From Geovibrio thiophilus (GTDB lineage Bacteria; Chrysiogenota; Deferribacteres; Deferribacterales; Geovibrionaceae): a stretch of DNA of 64,000 bases. Below the pieces are notes generated by a model. It did not search any database, was not told the origin of the DNA, and saw only the letters and a list, made by a program, of their open reading frames with translations. Shown piece by piece: positions 54,850 to 63,157 of this stretch; the first letter of the stretch is position 1, and every line of letters starts with the position of its first letter. A program made the position numbers and the translations under genes. The stretch spans positions 2,914,001-2,978,000 of the forward strand of contig NZ_CP035108.1 of assembly GCF_004087915.1 (NCBI RefSeq). Reading direction: 5' to 3'.

Positions 54850-57067
54850 CTGCAATATCCTGACTAAGTGTAATTTCCACTCCTGCACCGCCTTCGGGGT
54901 TGTTGTAGATGCGGATTTTACCTCCCATATGTTTTTCGATGAGAAGCTTGGTGACATACAGCCCTATGCCTGTTCCCCTTCCCTGAGGCTTGGTAGTATA
55001 ATACGGATCGAAAACTTTTGACAATGTTTCGTTTGCAATTCCCGTCCCGTTATCTTTTACATTTAGTTTAATGATCCCATTATAGCAGGATAATTCTATA
55101 TTTATCATTCCTTTTAATTTTTTTTCCGTCAGAGATTTTTCTTCCACCGCATATATTGCGTTGCTGACAATATTCATCAGCGCCTGCCGGAACTCGCCCA
55201 CATAGCCGAAGGCGGATACATACGCCGCACCGCACACAGGCATACTGTAGTCATCCATGCAGCTCCGCTTTTCGCCGTCGCAGTCACACGTATATGTCAG
55301 ATTGATGTTCTTTGAGGACATCTGAGCGCTGAGCATCCGCAGGAGATACGCAGTCTCCTCCGCAACATTAAATTTCTCCTGCTCCTTGGACGGGAGAAAG
55401 AACGAGCGGAAGTTGTCGATGGTGTCGGACATCTGAGAGATGAGCATCATAGAAACAGATTCAAACTCACTCAAATCCTTCTCCGTAAGCACTTTCTCCT
55501 TTATTCTCTCGGCTGTGTCCTGAATATATATGCCCAGAGCGTTCAGCGGCTGACGCCACTGGTGGGCTATGGCGTTTATCATCTGCCCCATGTCGGAGAA
55601 TTTTTTCTGCTGCTCCAGATGCTTCTCCGTCTTCTGCCTTTTTTCTATCTCCTCCTCAACCTTGACTGTGAGGTGGCGGTTCATGTCCTCCAGTTCGGCA
55701 TAAGCTCTTTCCAAGTCGATTTTGAGACTATTTTCCTCCGTCACGTCACGACAGAAGATTATGTTCAGTCTGTGTGATGGAAGCGAGGCGGCGTCAGCCT
55801 GAACCTGAATCCGTTTTCCGTTTGCGGTTCTGAAGGTATACATCCCGCTGAGCCTTCCTGTTTCCGTGAGAGATTTTCTGATTGCTTCTTTGGTCTCCGG
55901 AGACTCGTAGTGAAAAAGGGAGATAAAGTTCATCAGCATCATTTCCGGATCGCTGTAACCTGTCAGTTCTTCCGCCGCAGGGTTGGTTTCAAGCAGATTG
56001 AGGTTTGAATCGGTCACGAACACGGCGAGAGGAGCGTTCACAATATAACCCCTGCACTGCGCCTCTTTGCGTTCAAGCTCCTTTATGGTTCTCGCGTATT
56101 TCCTTTCCAGACCGCCTATCATTTCCCTGAAGCCCTTTCTTATTATGAAAAGGATAAGGATAACAATGAAAGCGGTCGCGGCGGCGCTTTTATACAGGTA
56201 AGCACGCACCCATTTTATCTCTTCGGTAACATCAAGAGCGAAAAGAAATATTCCGGTATTTTCGCCGCTGAACTCGGTTATCTGCATGTCGCTTATTAAA
56301 AAGAATATCCTGCCGTCAACCTTGAGCAGTTCAGGGAATCCGCTGCCGTTGAGCTTTCCGTATATCTTTTCAAAAAGCTCCGGAGAGGTGTTGAAGATTT
56401 CAAATTTGTCTGAAGACACCTTGTTGTTGATCTTCATTTTGTAGTGATCAGAGCTCTGCATGTTTAAAAGGATGCTCGCAGCGTAAGAGGTAAGGCTTGA
56501 AATCCTTGCTGCGATGAAGCCTGCGTCTATGGCTGTGTCAAGAGCGCCGATGAGCTCGCCGTCTCTGTAAACAGGGCTTATCACCCTCAGCGACAGCCCG
56601 TATCTGCCTGTTTCAAAGCCGGATTGCTCCTCGCCCGTTTCAAGAGTTTTCTTAATCATGGGTCGGGAAGCGAGAAGGTTATCGCCGAACTGGTCCGGCT
56701 GATGCGCGCGGTAGAAGGATGTGCCGTCCGCCAGCAGAAGGTGTATCACCGTGCGGGTATTGCCGAAGTCGCCTCTGAGATGACTAAAATACTGCTCAAG
56801 AAGCTGAGCGGTTTTTGCCTTGTCCTGCTCATAGAAAGCCTCTGAGATCTCTTTGTCGGAAAGTATGCCTGAGTTGGCGTTGCGAAGTATGTCTATGAAA
56901 CGCTTGGGAATATCTGTCACCAGACCCTGAAGCCTTGTCTTGTCCCGCTCCGTCATAAGCTCAAAGGCACGCTGATTCCTCAGCAGGGATGAGCCTATGA
57001 AATAAGCGCAGAGAACAAGGATCAAAAAAGTAACGAATAATGATACTTTTCTTGAAACGGGAAACAT
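54842..57067 (-). CDS. Membrane sensor histidine kinase, Cache-PAS-HisKA-HATPase
   Basis: This 741-aa kinase has helix 1 at about 10-27, a periplasmic Cache-like domain to about 285 (TVIHLLLADGTSFYRAHQPD, YGLSLRVISPVYRDGELIGA), helix 2 at about 290-310, a PAS domain (about 340-450), a coiled coil, the H-box NAIAHQWRQPLNALGIYIQD, and HATPase motifs NIVSNAIYAVEE, DNGTGIANE and GRGTGIGLYVTKLLIE. Everything needed for phosphorylation is intact. It lies 79 bases downstream of the 10-heme cytochrome gene on the same strand and overlaps the receiver gene, so it may be co-transcribed with the respiratory cluster. The ribosome site is GGAG. Confidence 0.92.
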   Translation of the reverse strand: MFPVSRKVSLFVTFLILVLCAYFIGSSLLRNQRAFELMTERDKTRLQGLVTDIPKRFIDILRNANSGILSDKEISEAFYEQDKAKTAQLLEQYFSHLRGDFGNTRTVIHLLLADGTSFYRAHQPDQFGDNLLASRPMIKKTLETGEEQSGFETGRYGLSLRVISPVYRDGELIGALDTAIDAGFIAARISSLTSYAASILLNMQSSDHYKMKINNKVSSDKFEIFNTSPELFEKIYGKLNGSGFPELLKVDGRIFFLISDMQITEFSGENTGIFLFALDVTEEIKWVRAYLYKSAAATAFIVILILFIIRKGFREMIGGLERKYARTIKELERKEAQCRGYIVNAPLAVFVTDSNLNLLETNPAAEELTGYSDPEMMLMNFISLFHYESPETKEAIRKSLTETGRLSGMYTFRTANGKRIQVQADAASLPSHRLNIIFCRDVTEENSLKIDLERAYAELEDMNRHLTVKVEEEIEKRQKTEKHLEQQKKFSDMGQMINAIAHQWRQPLNALGIYIQDTAERIKEKVLTEKDLSEFESVSMMLISQMSDTIDNFRSFFLPSKEQEKFNVAEETAYLLRMLSAQMSSKNINLTYTCDCDGEKRSCMDDYSMPVCGAAYVSAFGYVGEFRQALMNIVSNAIYAVEEKSLTEKKLKGMINIELSCYNGIIKLNVKDNGTGIANETLSKVFDPYYTTKPQGRGTGIGLYVTKLLIEKHMGGKIRIYNNPEGGAGVEITLSQDIADE

Positions 57068-57146
57068 ACAGGCTCCGTTAAGTCAAAGATAGCAATAAAG
57101 TATTATAGCCCATATTTCGATGATTTACACACTAATGTATTCGGAT

Positions 57147-58427
57147 CTATTTTCCGCGCGTATCCCCTCCCTGCACAGCATCCTTCAGCTGTTTCCATTT
57201 TTTTACGGAAAGTTTTTTATAGCGCTGATCATCATCTGTGATACGCTTGTATTCCGCATCGTTAATAAAGCGTCCGTTTGTGACCTTAAATTCCTTTCCG
57301 CTGTGGAAGCTCTCAATCTCCAGTCCGTCCTTTTTCAGGTCGAAGATCCGCTCCTCCTCCGTTTCACGCATCAGACGCTTATTGTTTTTATGGCAGCTTT
57401 CACACATCACAACCTCCCGTCTGACTGTATGCGGAAAAAGAGCCTTATAATGGTCTGCCAGCATTTCGTTCTCTTTCCCTTTGGCGCCTTCACCCACTAC
57501 ATATGTAAAAAACGCTATATACTGAGGACGTACGGGTGAGTATTTCCCCCGTGAGTTCACCCCGAGAGGCGGCGGAGAATAGTCCTTGGTGTGGCTGCTT
57601 TTGGCGTATTCGTTGTTCGGCGTTTTCACCCAGCGGAAGTAATCGTCATATTCTGTATTGCGGAAGCGTATCCAGAAGGTGCCGTATTCCTGTGAAGCCC
57701 ATGCCGAGTGGCAGGTGTAGCACTCCATTTTCTCCATATGCTCGGGGATCGAATGCTCTATTGATGAGGTTCTGCTGACCTTGTGGCAGTCTGTGCAGGT
57801 TTTTGAGAAAGGCTTGCCTTCGGCGAGACTCTGCATGGAGTGGCATTCTGAACACTGCATCCCCTTTTCATGGTGGACATCGGGGAGCATTTTCGCGTAA
57901 AGCCCGTCATTATGCTCAATCCCTCTGTCGTAACGCTCATGGTCGTCCCGCACACCGAGACCCGTGTATTCAATACCAGTGTAATAGCCGCTGTGACATG
58001 TAGTGCATGCTTCAGTTTTCGGTTTAACTGTATCATGCACGCTTTTCCCCTTATGGCAGTCTGTGCAGGAGGAGACATGGCAGGATGAGCAGTTCTTAGC
58101 GTAAAACGCAGGATCTTTTTTACCGTATGATTCGTGGACGAACTTCTGCTCCGCATCCCGCTTGTGCATGGGGCTGTTCAGCATGCCCCTGTAGTCTGCG
58201 TGGCAGGTGAGACATCCCTGCGCTCCGGTGCGGAACTCTGCCGCCTTTGCGTAGTGGGTGTCGTTTTTTATATGGCACGATGTGCATGAGGCATTTTTAT
58301 GAGCATCAGTAAGCTTTACCTTGTGACAGTCAGTACAGGTTTTGCCCTTGGTATCGATCTGTCCGCCGTATGCCGCGCTAGTCAGCAAGAAGAGGCTTAT
58401 GCACAGAATCGGAAAGAATCTTTTCAT
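57147..58427 (-). CDS. 10-heme periplasmic c-type cytochrome of the ext-like cluster
   Basis: This 426-aa protein has a signal peptide (FFPILCISLFLLTSAAYG) and ten CXXCH motifs in the first 350 residues; the closely spaced CSSCHVSSCTDCH places two hemes next to each other. There is no lipobox. The last 70 residues are Lys/Asp/Glu-rich and contain no heme. Multiheme cytochromes of this kind relay electrons from the inner membrane to extracellular acceptors or to metal or selenium oxyanions. The start lies inside the preceding cytochrome gene (50-bp overlap), so expression is coupled. I cannot say whether it corresponds to one defined Ext cytochrome. Confidence 0.93.
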   Translation of the reverse strand: MKRFFPILCISLFLLTSAAYGGQIDTKGKTCTDCHKVKLTDAHKNASCTSCHIKNDTHYAKAAEFRTGAQGCLTCHADYRGMLNSPMHKRDAEQKFVHESYGKKDPAFYAKNCSSCHVSSCTDCHKGKSVHDTVKPKTEACTTCHSGYYTGIEYTGLGVRDDHERYDRGIEHNDGLYAKMLPDVHHEKGMQCSECHSMQSLAEGKPFSKTCTDCHKVSRTSSIEHSIPEHMEKMECYTCHSAWASQEYGTFWIRFRNTEYDDYFRWVKTPNNEYAKSSHTKDYSPPPLGVNSRGKYSPVRPQYIAFFTYVVGEGAKGKENEMLADHYKALFPHTVRREVVMCESCHKNNKRLMRETEEERIFDLKKDGLEIESFHSGKEFKVTNGRFINDAEYKRITDDDQRYKKLSVKKWKQLKDAVQGGDTRGK

Positions 58428-60234
58428 AGTCTATCTTTTTCCCGTAGATTTTATTGTCGCCCTTGTCATGGCAGATTATGCAGCGGTTGGCATCGAATAT
58501 CCGGCTTATCTCAGCAGGGGTAAACACCCTTGAGTGTTCCCTGACAATGTCTGAGGTTACGGACATCTTACCGTTTTTCAGCGTGTACAGCGAATCCAGA
58601 GGCTTGTCGCACTGGTCGCACATGTATGAACTGTCGATATTTTTCTTCGTGACCGATACCAGCCCCTGCCCGAATCCCGCAAACATGAGATCAGAATGGC
58701 ACTTGCGGCAGGTGATTGCCTTTTTGCCTGTGTTATGTCCGTAAAACGGGGCGAACTTAAACTTCCTGCCCCCCTTATAGTTGAAAACATGCTCTTTGAT
58801 TACCGCATTCCCTTTTTCATCCAGCACAGTGAGGAAGGTCTGGCAGCCCGGAGTGACGGGAGCTATTTTCCCTCTCTGATTCAGTCCCATGGGGAACGGG
58901 AAGAACGAGCGGAAGTCCTCTTTCTCGCTGAAAAGACCCTTGGTCTCTTCCATTTTCACCCAGTCCATCATCGTCTGCGATTTGTCATAGGTGGTGTGGC
59001 AGCCGTAGCACTGGATTACCGTCTTTGAGTGGCAGGTGTAGCACTCCATGCGCTCATGCCCGTACACTGCGTGGTCTGCCGTGTTCGTCACAGTCTTTAT
59101 CTCAAGGCGCTTGCCCTCTCTTTTGGTGTAGAGAATGAACCTGCCGCCTTCCTTTTTTACGTTTGAATACATCCGCCCCTTGGAGGTAAGCACCATATCG
59201 TCGCCGTAGTTCGCTTTTACCTTGTAATACTGCGATTCCCTCAGCGGAGAGTCGCTTTCTTTGGTAATTTTTGCTGTTTTCGGCAGATCTTCCGGTGTTC
59301 CGTGGCAGTCCTCGCATGCTGTCTCAAGCTGCCGGTACATATTTTCATACAGATAGCCGTCCCCCATCATATCCCGTGAGGTATGGCAGTCTATGCACTC
59401 CATGCCGTATTCCCTGTGAATGTCCGCCTGCATATGGCGTATATTGCGTATGCCGTCCATCAGTTCAGGTCCCGGTATGCCGCCGTCGGTAGGAACGAGT
59501 GAGTTGTTGCCGTCGTATTCTCCCCTGTACGAGAGAGCTATGCGCCCGCTTCGGTTATGGCAGGTGAGGCAGACATCGTCATTCGGAAGAGGATTGATTA
59601 CGTGCTTTTCAGGGTACGGTTTCTTACCCAGAATCGTTTTATCACCGCCTGCGTAAGCTCCGTCCACGCTGTGGCTGAAATGACAGGCAGCGCAGCCGGA
59701 GGAATGGTGGGCACGGTAGCCTATGAGTTTGTCAAACCCCACATGGCAGCTTGAACAGAACTTCCTGTACAGTTCGCCGGACAGCTCCTCAAGCTCTGTA
59801 ACCTTCGGCAGAACAACCTTGTTTCCTTCAGCGTCGAACCCTTCGGAACCGCCGGTGCTGTAATGTTTTCCTTTGTAGTCATCCCATGCCTGCTGGGCGT
59901 TTTTAATTATTCCCGTGTTGGTGTACATCAGCGTGGTGTTCACTCTGTCATGCTGATACTGGTGGCATTTGCCGCAGCCCTTGTCCCAAACCTCCGGAGC
60001 GGAGGGATTGCGTCCGCCGAGCATGTCCTTGTGTGCGGCGTCCTTGTCTCTTGTGCCGGAATTTCCGGCGTGGCACTCCGTACAGGCGAATTTATGGTTT
60101 TCGGAAGCGTCCTCTATACCAGCATGACACTCAGCCGCAGTGCAGGACTGCACAGCGTTCTTCGACGCTGCAAGAGCATTTCCGGAAAGCATAATTAATA
60201 TAATCGGAATTAGAAGAAACAATTTTCTGCGCAT
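58378..60234 (-). CDS. 12-heme c-type cytochrome of the ext-like cluster
   Basis: This 618-aa exported protein has a signal peptide (LIPIILIMLSGNALA) and eleven CXXCH motifs plus one CX4CH (CTAAECH, near residue 31), so up to twelve hemes. A twelfth CXXC near residue 560 reads CDQCD, where Asp replaces the heme-binding His. GLNQRGKIAPVTPG has a relative in the neighbouring cytochrome (GVNSRGKYSPVRPQ), which suggests the two share a common ancestor in their C-terminal halves. The protein is a candidate for the ExtKL-type electron carrier of the selenite/tellurite reduction cluster. There is only a weak ribosome site. It is in the operon ExtH, porin, small protein, cytochrome, cytochrome. Confidence 0.93.
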   Translation of the reverse strand: MRRKLFLLIPIILIMLSGNALAASKNAVQSCTAAECHAGIEDASENHKFACTECHAGNSGTRDKDAAHKDMLGGRNPSAPEVWDKGCGKCHQYQHDRVNTTLMYTNTGIIKNAQQAWDDYKGKHYSTGGSEGFDAEGNKVVLPKVTELEELSGELYRKFCSSCHVGFDKLIGYRAHHSSGCAACHFSHSVDGAYAGGDKTILGKKPYPEKHVINPLPNDDVCLTCHNRSGRIALSYRGEYDGNNSLVPTDGGIPGPELMDGIRNIRHMQADIHREYGMECIDCHTSRDMMGDGYLYENMYRQLETACEDCHGTPEDLPKTAKITKESDSPLRESQYYKVKANYGDDMVLTSKGRMYSNVKKEGGRFILYTKREGKRLEIKTVTNTADHAVYGHERMECYTCHSKTVIQCYGCHTTYDKSQTMMDWVKMEETKGLFSEKEDFRSFFPFPMGLNQRGKIAPVTPGCQTFLTVLDEKGNAVIKEHVFNYKGGRKFKFAPFYGHNTGKKAITCRKCHSDLMFAGFGQGLVSVTKKNIDSSYMCDQCDKPLDSLYTLKNGKMSVTSDIVREHSRVFTPAEISRIFDANRCIICHDKGDNKIYGKKIDYEKILSDSVHKPLLAD

Positions 60235-60292
60235 GAACCTATCTTAAGCTTTTATTATTTTTTTGGGAAGTGAAAGCGGTTTGGATGAGGCA

Positions 60293-60310
60293 GGGCGGAC
60301 AAAGCCGCCC
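60293..60310 (-). promoter_or_regulatory. Intercistronic hairpin between extJ-like and cytochrome genes
   Basis: GGGCGG and CCGCCC form a 6-bp stem with a 6-base loop, extendable by a few bases with mismatches, in the 106-bp gap. No U-run follows on the minus strand. It may stabilise or process the operon mRNA, so that small protein and cytochromes reach different levels. Confidence 0.4.
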
Positions 60311-60340
60311 CGCCAAAGTATAACCTTATAGAACAGTCGG

Positions 60341-60559
60341 TTAGCAGCCCTGAAGCTGGAAACCGCCTTTGGGGGAACCGAGTGCTTCAACTTTTACATC
60401 ATCGCCTTTTTTAACGTCGATGTCTTTGTCGAGTTTGATGGTGATAGTCGTACCCTGTTTCTCAACAACTTTTCCTTTGGACTGTTTAACAGCCGCAAAA
60501 GCCGCTCCTGCTACAACAAGAGTAAGAGCAAGCGCAATTACAGTGATTTTCTTTTTCAT
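60341..60559 (-). CDS. extJ: Small exported protein, ExtJ-like
   Basis: This 72-aa protein has a signal peptide ending ALTLVVAGAAFA. The mature 50 residues form a small beta-rich domain (GTTITIKLDKDIDVKKGDDV) and end in LQGC just before the stop. Its place between the porin and the first cytochrome, its size and its export match ExtJ of the selenite/tellurite reduction operon. Its function is unknown. A C-terminal Cys is also the last residue of the rhodanese gene product. The ribosome site is AGGAGG. It lies 18 bases after the porin gene. Confidence 0.7.
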   Translation of the reverse strand: MKKKITVIALALTLVVAGAAFAAVKQSKGKVVEKQGTTITIKLDKDIDVKKGDDVKVEALGSPKGGFQLQGC

Positions 60560-60577
60560 ATCAATTTCCTCCTAGGA

Positions 60578-61813
60578 TTAGAATCTTACCTGCAGGAACA
60601 TTTCAAAGGTGTCGTAATCCTGCTTATTGGTATCTGCTCCGACCTCTTCGTCGAAATCGGTAATTGAGTACTGACCTACTATTTTAATATCGTTGCCGGC
60701 GAGGTAGTAGTTCGCGCCGAAAGCGTAGAAGTCAACCGTGTTGTCAGTGTAGCCGTTGAGCATGGCGTATTCAAAGCTGTCGTATCTGCCGAAGAGCTGG
60801 AGCTTGCCGGGACCAACGTTCATGGGGAGCATGTAGCCCGCTTTCACATAGTAGCCTTCTCTCTGACCGTTCGCACCGTTGAATGTACCCGCCGCAACGT
60901 TGTCAGTGAGTGCGGAGTCAGGGTCAGCGCCTTTGTGAAGGTCATCAAGGTCTATGTCAAGGTAAGCGCCGGACAGAGTAAAGGTACCTGCGGCTGTGGG
61001 CATTTCAGCGAAGAAATCCAGAGAGTATGCGCTGTAGTCAACTTCATCGGTTCTGTTTGTGGTATCGCCGTAAGCAACGTCAGCTTCGTACTGGTATGAA
61101 CCGCCGACGGTGAGGACTTTTTTCTCGCCGAGGTATGAACCCTGATAGCCGTAGCCTGTTTCCTTATCAAACATAGTGAAGTGCAGACGTCCTGTGTAGC
61201 GGAAGCCGGAGTTGGGAACATAGCTGCCCTCATCGCCTTCGCCGCCGGATTCACGCCCTTCCATTACATCAAGCCTGTACTGAAGGTAGTCGTCAGCAAG
61301 GTTGCCCCATACCGCAACACCGTAGTCTCTGCTTGTTTTGAAGGGAGCAGCGACAAAGAGCGAGCGGTCGAAGTTAAGGGGCGTGAAGCAGCCTTCAAGG
61401 TTCTCCCTTGTGAGGTTGTGCTTAAATTTACCGAGCGTTACGTTGAAAGCGTTGTTCTGAGCGTATCTTATCTGCGCATCGAGAACATAGAAATTCTCAT
61501 CGTCAGTGAGCGAGTCTTTCACGCCGAGAGGGTTAACAGCCTTGTCATCAAGGTACTCTGTCTGAAGATAGAAGCTGAGCTTGTCGTTGTAAGTGCCGAT
61601 GAAGCCGAATCTGTTTCTTCTGAAATTGAAATCGGCGGTGTCGTCTTCACCCTGATCGCCTGAGCCTGTGTTTCTCATCGTAACGCCGAACTGACCTTCA
61701 TAGAAGAACTTAAGGTATTTGCCGTCACCGAGTTCGATCGGTTTGAAGGCAAATGCCGAGCCTGCCATGAGCATCACAACCAGAAAAAATGTAAAAAACT
61801 TTATATTTCTCAT
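60578..61813 (-). CDS. extI: Outer-membrane porin, ExtI-like
   Basis: This 411-aa outer-membrane beta-barrel has a signal peptide (LVVMLMAGSAFA) and alternating polar/aromatic strands, and ends with the aromatic C-terminal signature FLQVRF used by the barrel assembly machinery. It has similarity in style to OprP-type phosphate/oxyanion porins (FNFRRNRFGFIGTYNDKLSF, DYGVAVWGNLADDYLQYRLD). A single Cys occurs in NLEGCFTPLNF. In Geobacter sulfurreducens, ExtI is needed for selenite and tellurite reduction, which suggests entry of the oxyanion or electron conduction through the pore. The ribosome site is GGGAG. It lies 23 bases after the rhodanese gene. Confidence 0.85.
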   Translation of the reverse strand: MRNIKFFTFFLVVMLMAGSAFAFKPIELGDGKYLKFFYEGQFGVTMRNTGSGDQGEDDTADFNFRRNRFGFIGTYNDKLSFYLQTEYLDDKAVNPLGVKDSLTDDENFYVLDAQIRYAQNNAFNVTLGKFKHNLTRENLEGCFTPLNFDRSLFVAAPFKTSRDYGVAVWGNLADDYLQYRLDVMEGRESGGEGDEGSYVPNSGFRYTGRLHFTMFDKETGYGYQGSYLGEKKVLTVGGSYQYEADVAYGDTTNRTDEVDYSAYSLDFFAEMPTAAGTFTLSGAYLDIDLDDLHKGADPDSALTDNVAAGTFNGANGQREGYYVKAGYMLPMNVGPGKLQLFGRYDSFEYAMLNGYTDNTVDFYAFGANYYLAGNDIKIVGQYSITDFDEEVGADTNKQDYDTFEMFLQVRF

Positions 61814-61836
61814 GTTTTATCTCCCTCTTGAATTAA

Positions 61837-63157
61837 TTAGCAGCCGCTGCCTATGCTGTCGCCGATACCGTCACTGCCTTCACCGGCGGGTACGGTATTG
61901 TGATATTCATAGTCTTCTTCGTAAATTTCGTTGCCTGTGCCTGTGTAGTTCCAGTCAACGAATACACCGGCTGCGCCTATGAGTGCTGCCTGACCGCCTG
62001 TTGCGCTGAAGCTGTAAAGAGATGTGTCATAGGCGGGTATAAGCCCCTGAAGAGGACCGTCAGCCTTGAACGCGTTCCACTGGTTGTTTGAACCGTCATA
62101 CAGAACAACAGGTACGCCGAGAACATCTGTGAAGGCAGTGTACAGTGCAGAAGCGGAAAAACCGGCGCCGCAGTGTACATATATTGTTTTGCCTTCAAAA
62201 AGGGCAAGAACGTCATCCCATGTGGTAACTGTGGCAGGATTGCTGTCTGCTGCGTAGGAAGCGTTGATGTTTGCGATTATCGTTGCTTTGATGGTGTCGG
62301 CGTCATTGAACTTTCCGTTCACGTGAACAGAACCTGCGCCAAGAAAGAATGAATGCTCTGTTTCTATATTTCTGCCGGCTGCTGTTGTAGTCTGAGCGAA
62401 AATGACGGGTGAGCCGTTTTCAACTGCGTCTATAACCTCTTTTTATGGAGGCTCTGAGCTCGCCTTTCAGGACAGGAAGTTTCCTCACACTGAAAGTACT
62501 GTCAGCGGGGTCGTAAAGAGAAGCGACAGTTGTCGGCGCAAGAGCGGGATATGCCGCAGCGAAGGCTGCTGTGCCGCCGTCAAGAACCTTGACTTTAGCT
62601 TTTGAAAAGCCCCAGTATGAAAATATCCAGTAGCTTCTCCAGACATCATACTGGCTGCCGGTGCCTGTACCTGTGAGGACTATGACAGTTTTCTCGTCTA
62701 CACCGAGATCCTGAATCATGGAGTCAATTCTTTCTCCGGTAATCATCATGGAGCTTGACGCGCCGTGTCCGGCTCCGCTGTTGTATGCTGTGGTATCAAG
62801 CGGACCTTCGGCTCTGTTATCGTTATAGCCGAAAGAAGAAATTGCCGCTTTGGATACTGAACCGGTTATTTTAGGTGCGGTCAGGGATGTATAGTCTGTC
62901 ATTACATCAAAAACAACAACGGGCGAACCGTCAGCGGTTTTGAAACCGTTGTCGATCCATGCCGCAACCGTTTCAGGCTGCACAAGGGATGATTCGTTGG
63001 AGTAGTAGCCTTCCCACCAAGAATACGCAGGCGGGTTGCTTTCGTAAGATGTGTCGACCGAGCCGCCGCTTCCGCAGGCAGCGACCATGCTCATAAGAGC
63101 CGCGATTGTTGCGAGTAAAATGAAAGAATAAAATTTCCTTAAACTGCAGAACTTCAT
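61837..63157 (-). pseudogene. extH: Rhodanese-like lipoprotein, ExtH-like, with one frameshift
   Basis: The gene starts at 63157 (GGAGG ribosome site) and encodes a lipoprotein signal with lipobox MVAAC, then two rhodanese modules. The first frame stops at residue 245. The second module continues in another frame, which restores the sequence EVIDAVENGSPVIFAQTTTA, down to the stop at 61837. Removing one A from the run of five at 62440-62444 joins both parts into a 439-aa protein. The C-terminal module has the active-site loop YVHCGAGFSASALY with the persulfide Cys, while the N-terminal one has TGTGTG and no Cys, as in many tandem rhodaneses. The product ends in SIGSGC. It may be a sequencing error, a true mutation, or a site of slippage. 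Confidence 0.8.
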
